Of a DNA stretch of 64,000 nucleotides, positions 52,337 through 62,266 are shown in pieces. The notes under the pieces are model-generated. The model did not search any database and was not told the origin of the DNA. It was given only the letters and a program-made list of their open reading frames with translations. The translations under genes and the position numbers were made by a program. The stretch is from Veillonella nakazawae (GTDB taxonomy: Bacteria > Bacillota > Negativicutes > Veillonellales > Veillonellaceae): contig NZ_AP022321.1 of NCBI RefSeq assembly GCF_013393365.1, positions 209,001 through 273,000 of the forward strand. Reading direction: 5' to 3'. Every line of letters starts with the position of its first letter. Positions within the stretch are counted from its first letter, which is position 1.

Positions 52337-53674
52337 TTATACGTTCATATTTGCGCTTTTACGCACATAGAACCAGTAGCACACAGCTACTGTTACCAGG
52401 TTGAACACAAGTAATGCAACGAAAGCTGGGTAGATACTACCGAATGTAGTATATGTGAAACCGAAGATCTTAGGTGTAATGAAGGCACCGTATGCAGCTA
52501 CGGCAGCAACGAAACCTGTAATTAAAGAGGAAAGCAATGGATTGCCGAATACGTGAGGAATCATACGGAATGTAGCACCTGTTGCGAAGCCACAGCATAC
52601 GAATGTCAACACGGACATAGCAAAGAAGAATGGGAAGTTGTGCATATCTACGCCAACTGCAATTAGTGCTGTTGTTGCACATAGACCGAGAAGGCTTACA
52701 AAGGTAACTTTTGTACCACTATTGATTTTATCGGCTAACCAACCGCCTACAGGACGAAGAGCACCTGCAACAAGGGGACCAACAAATGCAATGGATGCAA
52801 ATGGAATTTCAGGGAATTCCTTGCCGACTAGTAGGCCGAGTGCTGCCGCATAACCAGAGAAGGCACCGAAGGAACATGTGTATAGCAATGTAAGTGCCCA
52901 AGTGTGTTTGTTCCCAAAGATTTGTACAAGATTTTTAGGATTTGGTTTTTCTAGTGGTAAGTTATCCATGAAACGTGTCATAAGTGCAAGGATAACAACA
53001 AGTGGTACAATCCACATGAAAGCCGCATTGGCAAGGTATACTGCATTACCTTTGATGATAGCTGGTGTTACACCAAATACGCTACCTAATGCAGCGGAAC
53101 CCATAGCGAATGGAGCTAAGAAGTAGATTACGGAGATACCAAGGTTACCAACGCCGCCGTTGATACCAAGAGCTGTACCTTTTTCAGATTTAGGGAAGAA
53201 GTTGCCAATGTACGCCATGGAGGACGAGAAGTTGGCGCCCGCTAAACCGATAAGGGCAGTTAAAATCATAAATGTCATATAAGAAGTTGTTGTATCTTGA
53301 ACGGCAAAGCCAAGCCATACAACAGGAACTAATAAAATAAGTGTGGAAATAAATGTCCAGTTCTTACCACCGATTAAGGCTGGCATGTAGGTATATACAA
53401 AACGTAATGTAGCACCAACAAGACCTGGCAAGGCAGCCAATGTAAATAATTGATCTGTAGTGAAATTAAAGCCTGCACCGTTTAGCTGTGCTGCAATGGT
53501 TGCCCATAAATACCATACACAGAATGAAAGTGTTAATGCAATTGTGGATATAACCAAGTTTTGTTTAGCGATTTTTTTACCAAACTTTTCCCAAAATTCT
53601 GGATTTTCTGGTTGCCAATTAGCCACAATTTCGCTACGGCTTGCCCCTACTTGAGGCATTTTTAGTTCGCTCAT
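52337..53674 (-). CDS. narK: Nitrate/nitrite MFS transporter
   Basis: A 445-residue inner-membrane transporter with 12 hydrophobic segments. The nitrate signature is present (AYIGNFFPKSEKGTALGING, GGVGNLGISVIYFLAPF), and WLADKINSG in a cytoplasmic loop. It would import nitrate or exchange it for nitrite for the NarGHJI reductase, encoded about 1.1 kb away on the other strand. The C-terminus is followed by a hairpin CAGAAAATT-type inverted repeat. AAGGAG precedes the ATG. Confidence 0.93.
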   Translation of the reverse strand: MSELKMPQVGASRSEIVANWQPENPEFWEKFGKKIAKQNLVISTIALTLSFCVWYLWATIAAQLNGAGFNFTTDQLFTLAALPGLVGATLRFVYTYMPALIGGKNWTFISTLILLVPVVWLGFAVQDTTTSYMTFMILTALIGLAGANFSSSMAYIGNFFPKSEKGTALGINGGVGNLGISVIYFLAPFAMGSAALGSVFGVTPAIIKGNAVYLANAAFMWIVPLVVILALMTRFMDNLPLEKPNPKNLVQIFGNKHTWALTLLYTCSFGAFSGYAAALGLLVGKEFPEIPFASIAFVGPLVAGALRPVGGWLADKINSGTKVTFVSLLGLCATTALIAVGVDMHNFPFFFAMSVLTFVCCGFATGATFRMIPHVFGNPLLSSLITGFVAAVAAYGAFITPKIFGFTYTTFGSIYPAFVALLVFNLVTVAVCYWFYVRKSANMNV

Positions 53675-54029
53675 TTTGAACTTCTCCTTACTGAAAAACT
53701 ATACATGCAATGAAGACATGGAAGATACAATTATCAGTCAATGTATATGAATATTGCAATCTATGGAATTTCTATAGAAAATATTCGAATTACTTAGAGA
53801 ACTGAGTTATAATTATTGTATCAACTAAATTTGCAATGTCTTATATCACAAATATATTATATATTGTAAAAATTTTTGTGAATGTGACATAAAACACACA
53901 TATTCTGAAATTAATAAGTTATAATAATCTTATATATACAAAAAAGTATATAATACATGTACTTTTACTATAAATAGATTAGTATAACTAATGGATTTTA
54001 TTTTAAAAGTACAATGGAGTGGTGAAGGT

Positions 54030-54716
54030 ATGGATGAAAATTTAATTAACCAATTACTTGCTTTGCCGGGCGAGGAACTCCATCTTAAAAAAGGTGATTT
54101 TCTCTTCCACGAGGGGGACAAGGCAGAACACTTTTACGTAGTGTTAAAAGGTAGAATGAGCATTAAGAAATTCGAATCTAGTGGGCACATTTTTGCGCTA
54201 CGATTAGTAGGACCGAATAATGTAATTGGTGAGGTTCCGTTGTATGAGGAGAACACAAAAACATACGTGTTCAACGCCATCGCTCGGGAGGATTGCACTG
54301 TTTATTCCATTCGCTATGATTTGTTAGAATCAGCTATTGCAAAAGATCATTCATTGGCTATTGCGATGATGAAAATCTATACATTACATATGCGGCGTCA
54401 ACAGGCAAAATACCGAGACTTGCTGTTATACGGCAAGAAGGGAGCATTTTATTCTACCTTGTTGCGCTTAGCCAATAGTTATGGTGTGAAGCGCGAGGAT
54501 GGTATCTTTATCGATATCGCTTTAACAAATCAAGAGCTAGCTGAATTTGCTGCCACATCAAGAGAAAGTTTAAATCGCATGCTAAGTGAGTTGCGTAAGT
54601 TGGGCTATGTAGCCTATGATAAACACCATCTAGTAATCTGTGATTTTGATGCTTTAATCGGATTGCTTGATTTAGAGGTTGATAATATAGACCCTAATAT
54701 TAGTAATATCGAATAA
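54030..54716 (+). CDS. Crp/Fnr-family regulator next to nitrate reductase
   Basis: A 228-residue regulator: cNMP-binding-like domain (EELHLKKGDFLFHEGDKAEHF) and a C-terminal HTH (LTNQELAEFAATSRESLNRML). There is no N-terminal cysteine cluster, so it is not an FNR-type [4Fe-4S] sensor; it may sense haem, NO or another signal. It is followed by a terminator and then narG on the same strand, and is divergent from narK, suggesting it controls both. Two starts are possible (53991 or 54030); the latter has TGGAG upstream. Confidence 0.88.
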   Translation: MDENLINQLLALPGEELHLKKGDFLFHEGDKAEHFYVVLKGRMSIKKFESSGHIFALRLVGPNNVIGEVPLYEENTKTYVFNAIAREDCTVYSIRYDLLESAIAKDHSLAIAMMKIYTLHMRRQQAKYRDLLLYGKKGAFYSTLLRLANSYGVKREDGIFIDIALTNQELAEFAATSRESLNRMLSELRKLGYVAYDKHHLVICDFDALIGLLDLEVDNIDPNISNIE

Positions 54717-54726
54717 CAGTATTTTC

Positions 54727-54764
54727 TCCCTTGTGTTAGCTCAGCTAGCACAAGGGATTTTTTT
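54727..54764 (+). terminator. Strong terminator hairpin just before narG
   Basis: A 14-bp stem (TCCCTTGTGTTAGC / GCTAGCACAAGGGA) with a 3-nt loop and T7 run. The narG ATG begins only 24 bp after the T run, leaving no room for a promoter, so read-through or antitermination is required. Confidence 0.88.
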
Positions 54765-54787
54765 GTAGTTTTGAAGGAGGACACGAG

Positions 54788-57700
54788 ATGAGCTTGTTGT
54801 CTCAAAAGTTTAAGTTTCTTCGGAAGAAGAACGTATCTCCAAGCGGCCATCAAATAACTGAAGATGGCGGTCGCGAGTGGGAAAATTTTTATCGTGACCG
54901 TTGGTCTTACGATAAAGTTGTCCGCACAACGCATGGCGTAAACTGTACTGGTTCTTGTAGCTGGAATATCTACGTTAAGAATGGTGTTGTAGCGTGGGAA
55001 AATCAGGCGATTGATTACCCTGAAACACCAGATGATATGCCGGATTACGAACCACGTGGATGCCCTCGTGGTGCAACATTCTCTTGGTATCTCTATAGCC
55101 CATTACGCGTAAAATATCCATATGTGCGCGGTGAATTGGCTGAGCTTTGGAGAGAAGCTAAAAAACATGCTAAGAACCCAATCGAAGCTTGGAAATCTAT
55201 CGTAGAAGATCCTGAAAAAGCGAAGAAATACAAATCTGCCCGTGGTATGGGTGGCTTTGTGCGCTCCACATGGGATGAAGCGACAGAAATTACTGCCGCA
55301 TCCTTATTATATACTGCAAAAACATACGGCCCTGACCGCAACGCAGGCTTCTCTGTAATTCCAGCGATGTCCATGTTGTCCTATGCAGCAGGTGCTCGTT
55401 TCCTTAACTTAATGGGTGGTACACCATTGTCCTTCTATGACTGGTATGCCGATTTACCACCTTCTAGCCCTCAAGTTTGGGGTGAACAAACTGATACACC
55501 TGAATCTGGTGACTGGTACAATGCTGGTTACATCATGACTTGGGGTTCTAACGTACCGTTGACTCGTACGCCAGATGCTCACTTCTTAACAGAGGTTCGT
55601 TACAAAGGTACTAAAGTAGTATCCGTATCCCCTGACTATGCGGAATCTACAACTTCTTCCGATGCTTGGCTCAATGTAAAAGCCGGTACTGATGCGGCTC
55701 TTGCTATGGCAATGGGCCACGTAATCTTAAAAGAATACTACATCGACAAGGAAACTCCATACTTCAAAGAGTATGCTAAAGAGTTCACAGATATGCCATT
55801 CCTTGTACGCGTTGAAGAAATCAACGGCACAGTTCAACCAGGCCGCTTCTTGAATGCTAAGGACTTAGGTCGCCAAGAAGAAGGCGCTGACTTCCAAATG
55901 GTATTGATCGATGAAACAACAAATGAAATCGTTATTCCTAATGGTACAATGGGCGAACGTTACACAAATCCACAAAAATGGAATTTACGCCTTGAAAACC
56001 GCGATACAGGGGCTAAAATCGATCCTCGCTTATCCGTGTTTGATCAACGTGAAGATGTGACTGTTGTTAAGTTGCCATACTTTGGCGATGAAGAGCACGA
56101 AGGCGTAATTGAACGTGCTATTCCTACAATTACAGTACAAACTGTAGATGGTCCTGTAAAAGTAACTACTGTATATGACCTTATTCTTGCTAACTATGGT
56201 ATCGACCGTGGTATCGGTGGTGAAGTGGCAACATCTTATACAGATGACACTCCTTACACACCTACATGGCAAGAAAAAATTACTGGTGTAAAAGCAGATA
56301 TCGCTATTGCCACAGCTCGTGAGTTTGCAGATAATGCAGAAAAAACTAAAGGTCGCTCCATGATTATCATGGGTGGTGGTATTAACCACTGGTACCATGC
56401 AGATATCATTTACCGTACAATCTTGAACCTCATCATGTTCTGTGGTACAGAAGGTGTTAACGGTGGTGGCTGGGCTCACTACGTAGGTCAAGAAAAACTT
56501 CGTCCTGTTGAAGGCTGGGGCGGTATCATGACAGCTAACGACTGGAGTAAAGCTCCTCGTTTGCAAAATGGTACATCTTGGTTCTACTTTGCTACAGAAC
56601 AATACCGTTCTGATTGCATCGATTTGGCAGACCGCGTATCTAAATTAGCTAAGCCTCGTTACCGTCACCCTGGTGACTACAACGTATTGGCTGCACGTTT
56701 AGGCTGGTTGCCATCTTACCCTACTTTCAATAAAGGCAGCCAAGCCTTGATTAACGACGCTCGTGCAGCGGGTGCTGGTACAGAAGCAGAAATCAACCAA
56801 TATGTGGCGCAAGCGTTGAAAAACAAAGAATTACAATTCTGCGTAGAAGATCCAGCGGCTAAAGAAAACCATCCACGCAACTTGTTTGTATGGCGTGCGA
56901 ACCTTATCGGTTCTTCCTCTAAAGGCCACGAATATTTCTTGAAACATTTACTTGGTACAAAACATGGTGTTCTTGAAGATGATGATGCACCAGTAAAACC
57001 AGAAGAAATCAAATGGCGCGAAGCAGATGAAGCTGGTAAGCTTGATCTCTTAATCGATATCGACTTCCGTATGGCTTCTACAGGCTTGTACTCTGATATC
57101 GTATTCCCAGCGGCTACATGGTATGAAAAAGAAGACTTGTCTTCTACAGATATGCATCCATATGTACACGTATTCCAAGCAGCTGTTGATTGCGCATGGG
57201 AAACTAAATCTGACTGGGATACATTCCGTACCCTTGCAGAAACAGTATCTCGCGTAGCGAAAGAGTCTGGCTTCACAGAATACGAAGATATCGTAGCATT
57301 ACCTCTTGGTCATGATAGCCCAGGTGAAGTGGCTCAACCAGAAGGTAAGGTTCTCGACTGGAGCAAAGGCGAATGTGAACCAATTCCTGGTAAAACAATG
57401 CCGAACCTCGTTCATGTAAAACGCGATTATAGTAAAATCTTTGAAAAATACATTGCATTGGGACCTAATATTGAAAATAAAATGGGTGCTCATGGCATGG
57501 CTTGGGATGTATCTGATGAATATAAGACATTATATGATCAAAATGGTACAATCGATAATCCAGAATTCATTTCTCATGGTCGCCCTAGCATTTACGAATG
57601 TAAGGAAGCTTGTAATGTTGTATTGACATTGTCCTCTTGTACAAACGGTAAATTGGCTGTTCGCTCTTGGAAAGCAATGGAAGAAAAAACAGGTCTTTCT

Positions 57701-58462
57701 GGTCTTGAAAAGAACGCAAAAGGCCGTGAACAAGAAAAAATTACTTTCGATGACATGGTTCGCCAACCACGCTTCATTATTAGCTCTGTAACAAGTACTG
57801 GTAAGAACGATAAAAACCGTCGTTACTCTCCATTTACAACATCTACAGAAGATAAGGTACCATTCCGTACCGTAACAGGTCGTCAATCCTTCTATTGCGA
57901 CCATGAAATGATGCGTGATTACGGTGAAGCTATGGCGTTGTACAAACCTGTATTGTCCTATAAACCAGTACAAGGTGACTACAAACAAGAAGGTATCCCT
58001 GAAATCACATTGAAATACTTAACACCACATCATAAGTGGTCTACACATAGTATGTATTTCGATAGCCAACAAATGTTGACATTGTTCCGTGGTGGTCAAA
58101 CAATTTGGCTCAACGAAGACGATGCAGCAGAAATTGACGTTAAAGATAATGATTGGGTAGAAGCTTTCAATAAAAACGGTATCGTTGCAGCTCGTGCTGT
58201 AGTTTCCCCACGTATTCCTCGCGGTATTTCCTATATGCACCATTCCCAAGACCGTCACATTAACGTTCCTGGTGCGAAGGTTAAGAAACAACGTGGTGGT
58301 ACGCATAATGCACCAACTCATATTCACATGAAACCGACACACATGATCGGCGGTTATGGCCAATTGAGCTATGGCTTTAACTACTATGGCCCAACTGGTA
58401 ACCAACGTGATATGACAATTGTGGCTCGTAAAATGAAGGAGGTAGATTGGCTTGAAGATTAA
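54788..58462 (+). CDS. narG: Respiratory nitrate reductase alpha subunit
   Basis: A 1224-residue molybdopterin enzyme reducing nitrate to nitrite at the cytoplasmic side of the inner membrane. The N-terminal cluster motif is THGVNCTGSCSW (HxxxCxxxC). Segments PRGCPRGATFSWYLYSP and WYADLPPSSPQVWGEQTDTP are typical of NarG. There is no Tat signal peptide, as in the E. coli enzyme. Length is normal. It begins at ATG 54788 behind GAAGGAGG. It overlaps narH by 11 bp and heads the narGHJI operon. Confidence 0.97.
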   Translation: MSLLSQKFKFLRKKNVSPSGHQITEDGGREWENFYRDRWSYDKVVRTTHGVNCTGSCSWNIYVKNGVVAWENQAIDYPETPDDMPDYEPRGCPRGATFSWYLYSPLRVKYPYVRGELAELWREAKKHAKNPIEAWKSIVEDPEKAKKYKSARGMGGFVRSTWDEATEITAASLLYTAKTYGPDRNAGFSVIPAMSMLSYAAGARFLNLMGGTPLSFYDWYADLPPSSPQVWGEQTDTPESGDWYNAGYIMTWGSNVPLTRTPDAHFLTEVRYKGTKVVSVSPDYAESTTSSDAWLNVKAGTDAALAMAMGHVILKEYYIDKETPYFKEYAKEFTDMPFLVRVEEINGTVQPGRFLNAKDLGRQEEGADFQMVLIDETTNEIVIPNGTMGERYTNPQKWNLRLENRDTGAKIDPRLSVFDQREDVTVVKLPYFGDEEHEGVIERAIPTITVQTVDGPVKVTTVYDLILANYGIDRGIGGEVATSYTDDTPYTPTWQEKITGVKADIAIATAREFADNAEKTKGRSMIIMGGGINHWYHADIIYRTILNLIMFCGTEGVNGGGWAHYVGQEKLRPVEGWGGIMTANDWSKAPRLQNGTSWFYFATEQYRSDCIDLADRVSKLAKPRYRHPGDYNVLAARLGWLPSYPTFNKGSQALINDARAAGAGTEAEINQYVAQALKNKELQFCVEDPAAKENHPRNLFVWRANLIGSSSKGHEYFLKHLLGTKHGVLEDDDAPVKPEEIKWREADEAGKLDLLIDIDFRMASTGLYSDIVFPAATWYEKEDLSSTDMHPYVHVFQAAVDCAWETKSDWDTFRTLAETVSRVAKESGFTEYEDIVALPLGHDSPGEVAQPEGKVLDWSKGECEPIPGKTMPNLVHVKRDYSKIFEKYIALGPNIENKMGAHGMAWDVSDEYKTLYDQNGTIDNPEFISHGRPSIYECKEACNVVLTLSSCTNGKLAVRSWKAMEEKTGLSGLEKNAKGREQEKITFDDMVRQPRFIISSVTSTGKNDKNRRYSPFTTSTEDKVPFRTVTGRQSFYCDHEMMRDYGEAMALYKPVLSYKPVQGDYKQEGIPEITLKYLTPHHKWSTHSMYFDSQQMLTLFRGGQTIWLNEDDAAEIDVKDNDWVEAFNKNGIVAARAVVSPRIPRGISYMHHSQDRHINVPGAKVKKQRGGTHNAPTHIHMKPTHMIGGYGQLSYGFNYYGPTGNQRDMTIVARKMKEVDWLED

Positions 58463-59879
58463 GGCTCAAGTATCTATGGTCCTAAATTTGGATAAGTGTT
58501 TGGGTTGTCATACATGCTCTATCACTTGTAAAAATACATGGACGAACCGCGAAGGCGCGGAATATATGTACTTCAATAACGTGGAAACTCGCCCAGGCGT
58601 AGGTTATCCACGTCATTGGGAAGACCAAGAAAAATGGAAAGGCGGCTGGACATTAGATAACTCTGGCAAATTAGCTCTTTCTACAGGTTCTAAAACAAAT
58701 CGTTTGATGAAATTATTCTTCCATCCTGAACAACCAGAATTGAAAGATTATTTTGAACCTTGGACATATGACTATGAAACATTGATTCATGGTGGTCGTA
58801 AAAACAACCAACCAGTTGCTCGTCCTCGTTCCCTAGTGACTAAACAAAAAATGGAAGTTACTTGGGGCCCTAACTGGGATGATGATTTAGCAGGTGGTCA
58901 ACACGCTCGTTCCGATGTGAACTTGGCTAAGATGGGCGAAGATATCGTATTTGATTACGAAGAAGTATTCATGCGTTATTTGCCTCGTCTTTGTAACCAC
59001 TGCTTGAACCCTGCATGCGTAGCTGCATGTCCATCCGGCGCGATTTATAAACGCGACGAAGATGGTGTGGTTCTCGTATCTCAAGATGTATGCCGCGGTT
59101 GGAGACATTGTGTTCCATCTTGTCCATACAAAAAAATCTTCTATAACTGGGAAACTAATAAAGCTGAAAAATGCGTATTCTGTTACCCACGCTTAGAAAA
59201 TGGCTTGCCTCAAATCTGTGCTGAAACTTGTGTAGGCCGTATGCGCTATGTTGGCGTTGTATTCTACGATATGGATAAAGTAGAAGCTATGGCAGCTACA
59301 AAAAATGAACAAGATATTTACGAAAATACATTAGATTTGATTTTGGACCCTCATGATCCAGAGGTTATCAAAGCGGCTCGTGCTGAAGGCATCTCCGAAG
59401 CATGGATTAAAGCAGCTCAAAAATCTCCTGTATACAAACTTGTAAAAGAGTGGGGCGTGGCATTGCCATTGCATCCTGAGTATCGCACATTGCCAATGGT
59501 TTGGTATGTACCACCACTCAGCCCAATCTTGCAACGTGTAACATCTGATGTATACTTGCCAGATGCACATGAAATGCGCGTACCTGTACAATACCTTGCT
59601 AACTTGTTTACAGCAGGTAATACAGAAATCTTAGCTCGTACATTGCAACGTGTTCTCGACATGCGTGAATATATGCGTCGTCGTGAAACAGGTGACGGTC
59701 CTATTGAACACAAAGTTGATTTAACAGAGGATCAAATGTACGGTATGTACAAATTGTTGGCATTGTCCAAATACAATGATCGCTTTGTTATTCCATCTGA
59801 CGTAAAAGTATCTCGCGAAGGTCGCCTAGAAATGCAACATAATCGCGGATTTGCTTGCCCTACAGGGGGATGTCAATAA
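58452..59879 (+). CDS. narH: Nitrate reductase beta subunit
   Basis: A 475-residue iron-sulfur subunit carrying electrons from NarI to NarG. Four clusters are suggested by CLGCHTCSITCKNTW, CNHCLNPACVAACP, CRGWRHCVPSCPYK and CVFCYPRLENGLPQICAETC; the Trp in RGWRHC is the marker of the [3Fe-4S] cluster. The start is TTG 58452, supported by AGGAGGT at an 8-bp spacing; it overlaps the narG end. Confidence 0.96.
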   Translation: MKIKAQVSMVLNLDKCLGCHTCSITCKNTWTNREGAEYMYFNNVETRPGVGYPRHWEDQEKWKGGWTLDNSGKLALSTGSKTNRLMKLFFHPEQPELKDYFEPWTYDYETLIHGGRKNNQPVARPRSLVTKQKMEVTWGPNWDDDLAGGQHARSDVNLAKMGEDIVFDYEEVFMRYLPRLCNHCLNPACVAACPSGAIYKRDEDGVVLVSQDVCRGWRHCVPSCPYKKIFYNWETNKAEKCVFCYPRLENGLPQICAETCVGRMRYVGVVFYDMDKVEAMAATKNEQDIYENTLDLILDPHDPEVIKAARAEGISEAWIKAAQKSPVYKLVKEWGVALPLHPEYRTLPMVWYVPPLSPILQRVTSDVYLPDAHEMRVPVQYLANLFTAGNTEILARTLQRVLDMREYMRRRETGDGPIEHKVDLTEDQMYGMYKLLALSKYNDRFVIPSDVKVSREGRLEMQHNRGFACPTGGCQ

Positions 59880-60403
59880 TGAAGGATGCTCAGAAAATCG
59901 CTCTTATTGCGTCATTTCTTCTACGCTATCCTGATGAACAATGGTATAACGAACTACCTGAATGGAGAGAGGACGCCCAATCCGTTGGGCATCCTCAACT
60001 TCGCCAAGGTTTATTAGAATTCTTCGACTATGTAGAGGAATCCAATAAAAAAGAATTTGAAGACCAATATGTTCGTACCTTTGATTTTAGTCAAAATACA
60101 ACTATGTATTTGTCGACTTATGAATTACAAGGTACTGGGGAACAAGCAGAAGAACTCGTTAAATTTAAAGCTTTCTTCCTAGAAAACGACTATGATTTAC
60201 CAAAAGAAATGCCAGACTATATTCCAGCACTTCTTGAATTATGTGCCGTTATCGATGATGAAAAAGCAAAAGAAATTTACGACTATTGTAAGCCAAAATT
60301 GGAATACATTAGAGAACGCTTCATTGAGGCTAAATTGCCTTATGCATTCTTGTTTGATATTATCTTGTCTGTTGCAAATGGATTGGAGGACGGTGCACGA
60401 TGA
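59879..60403 (+). CDS. narJ: Nitrate reductase assembly chaperone
   Basis: A 174-residue cytoplasmic NarJ/TorD-type chaperone for NarG molybdenum cofactor insertion. Typical segments are SFLLRYPDEQWYNELPEW and DQYVRTFDFSQNTTMYLSTY. ATG 59879 overlaps the narH stop by one base (TAATG), with AGGGGGA upstream. It is followed by narI with a 4-bp overlap. Confidence 0.93.
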   Translation: MKDAQKIALIASFLLRYPDEQWYNELPEWREDAQSVGHPQLRQGLLEFFDYVEESNKKEFEDQYVRTFDFSQNTTMYLSTYELQGTGEQAEELVKFKAFFLENDYDLPKEMPDYIPALLELCAVIDDEKAKEIYDYCKPKLEYIRERFIEAKLPYAFLFDIILSVANGLEDGAR

Positions 60404-61071
60404 ATCTATTCCTTTGGGGCGCTTTGCCTTACATCGCTTTCACCTTCTTAATCGTAGGTACTTTGGTTCGTTTCTTCTACTTTGAAAGAAACTGGACTAC
60501 AAAATCGAGTGAATTTTTAGAGAAAAAACAATTGCGCATTGCCAATCCATTGTTCCACTTTGGCTTGCTTTGCGTTATCGGTGGTCACGTAGTAGGTGTG
60601 TTAATCCCTAAAACTTGGACTGCTGCAATCGGTATTAATGACCATATGTACCATGAAGGTGCGTTATACATGGGTGCTGTAGCTGGTATTATCTTTATCG
60701 TAGGCTTCTTGCTTTTGATGAAACGTCGCTTTACTGTGCCTGCTATGAAAGTTAACACATCTGGCCTTGATAAATGGTTATACTTGTTCTTAACATTAGC
60801 TATTTTCAGCGGTATGGCTGGTACATTGCTTAATGCATCTGGTTTCTTTGATTACCGCGTATCCATCGGTCCTTGGTTCCGCAGCCTATTAGCATTTATG
60901 CCGGATCCATCCTTGATGGAAGGTGTACCATTTATGTTTAAATTCCACATGTTCGCGTGGATGGCAGTGGCAATCATCTTCCCATTCAGCCGTTTGGTAC
61001 ACTGCTTGAGTGCTCCACTCAACTACTTAACACGTCCGTTCATCGTTTATCGTAAACGAGATGAAAAATAA
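60400..61071 (+). CDS. narI: Nitrate reductase gamma subunit (cytochrome b)
   Basis: A 223-residue inner-membrane subunit with about five spans that oxidises quinol and passes electrons to NarH. Likely haem b ligands are in LFHFGLLCVIGGHVVGVLIP and FKFHMFAWM...RLVHCLS. It needs haem, produced by the nearby hem genes. It ends the operon before a terminator. Length matches the family. Confidence 0.95.
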   Translation: MNLFLWGALPYIAFTFLIVGTLVRFFYFERNWTTKSSEFLEKKQLRIANPLFHFGLLCVIGGHVVGVLIPKTWTAAIGINDHMYHEGALYMGAVAGIIFIVGFLLLMKRRFTVPAMKVNTSGLDKWLYLFLTLAIFSGMAGTLLNASGFFDYRVSIGPWFRSLLAFMPDPSLMEGVPFMFKFHMFAWMAVAIIFPFSRLVHCLSAPLNYLTRPFIVYRKRDEK

Positions 61072-61122
61072 CTAGGATGATGATTGATTTGTATACCTTT
61101 TTATAATATGACAAATTAATCT

Positions 61123-61173
61123 AAGCCCCTTGTATTGATATTAGTTTATGCTAAGCAATACAAGGGGCTTTTA
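61123..61173 (+). terminator. Terminator after narI
   Basis: Arms AAGCCCCTTGTATT / AATACAAGGGGCTT then TTTATTT. Confidence 0.92.
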
Positions 61174-61286
61174 TTTGCTAATTTTGCTTAGCGGAGTTTA
61201 GATACTATAACATTATTTCTGATTGAATTACCTATTTTTACCGAAATACTTTGGAGTTGTTTATATAGTTAGAATAAAAGACTAAA

Positions 61287-61301
61287 TTAGAATTATTCTT
61301 A
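61287..61301. promoter_or_regulatory. Fur/PerR-like 7-1-7 dyad upstream of ferric-reductase-like gene
   Basis: TTAGAAT-T-ATTCTTA is close to the 7-1-7 inverted repeat bound by Fur-family regulators, about 110 bp before the gene. It is one of two such sites in this region. Confidence 0.4.
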
Positions 61302-61408
61302 TAATGAATGGTACCTATCTAATAAAAGTAGTCTACAAATCTCGATTTAAATGATAAAATATATTAAGTAAATTTGGCGTTTCAGGAATTATGTTAGAGA
61401 GGTTTAAG

Positions 61409-62011
61409 ATGAATCAAGTGGAAACGAAACAGTATAAGAGTATTTACCATATCTTTATATGGATTGCAGTATTCTCCTTAATTATGATCGGTTTATTGGA
61501 GTGGGGCTATATCGTAGGTGGTCGTGCCTTCGGCAACTATAAAGTCTATACAGGCCTTGTACCTTGGTGCGCGTGGATTGTGATGACTTATTTGGCAACG
61601 CGCCCTAAATGGTTTACTAGTCGTTATAACTTAGGTGAAATGTTCAAGATTCACCGTGCATTAGGCATTGCATCTGTAGCTGTTATTGCGTTCCATTTAT
61701 ATCTCTATTTTGGTAAAGCTGCTAAATCCGTCCTCGGTTGGTGGGGTGGCTATGTAGCCCTCACTTCTTTTGGTATTGCTACAATTTCTGGTCTTGCATT
61801 CTTAACACCAAAGTTGAGAAAGGTAACTGCATCTGGTCGAACAATAGGTATTTGGTTTCACCGCTTAAATCTTGTAGCATTAGTTGCTGCAGATATTCAT
61901 ATCCATGGCTTTACGCGAATTTCCAAAATGGTACCATTCCTTCAAGTGTTTGATATCATTACATATGGTCTTGTGATTTATTGCATCTACTTGATGTTTA
62001 AAAAGAAATAA
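61409..62011 (+). CDS. Ferric-reductase-like transmembrane protein
   Basis: A 200-residue integral membrane protein of the ferric reductase-like (YedZ/FRE transmembrane) family, with about six spans. Haem-ligand histidines lie in MFKIHRALGIASVAVIAFHLYLY and FHRLNLVALVAADIHIHGF. It may transfer electrons across the membrane for metal reduction. ATG 61409 follows AGAGAGG. A close paralogue begins at 63684 beyond the SLH porin. Confidence 0.78.
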   Translation: MNQVETKQYKSIYHIFIWIAVFSLIMIGLLEWGYIVGGRAFGNYKVYTGLVPWCAWIVMTYLATRPKWFTSRYNLGEMFKIHRALGIASVAVIAFHLYLYFGKAAKSVLGWWGGYVALTSFGIATISGLAFLTPKLRKVTASGRTIGIWFHRLNLVALVAADIHIHGFTRISKMVPFLQVFDIITYGLVIYCIYLMFKKK

Positions 62012-62023
62012 TATGAATTGCTA

Positions 62024-62058
62024 AAGTCCCTTCTGTATAGTACAGAAGGGACTTTTTT
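62024..62058 (+). terminator. Terminator after ferric-reductase-like gene
   Basis: Arms AAGTCCCTTCTGTA / TACAGAAGGGACTT and T run. Confidence 0.93.
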
Positions 62059-62189
62059 AGTTATATTTTTATTTTCCAAGAAATAAAATATTCTATATTA
62101 TCAGTTTGATACATAATTGATTGTGAGATTGATATACATTCTCTCTTTACTGACCTGATGAAAATTGCTATTATCTGTATGTTAAATAT

Positions 62190-62208
62190 GATAATGATAA
62201 TTATAGTC
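62190..62208. promoter_or_regulatory. Fur-box-like site upstream of the SLH porin gene
   Basis: GATAATGATAATTATAGTC matches the Fur consensus GATAATGATAATCATTATC at 16 of 19 positions, lying about 60-80 bp before the start. Confidence 0.65.
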
Positions 62209-62266
62209 ATATAATTCATTGTTTCTTCATTTTTTATTAATCATTATTTATTGTGTGAGGTTTATT

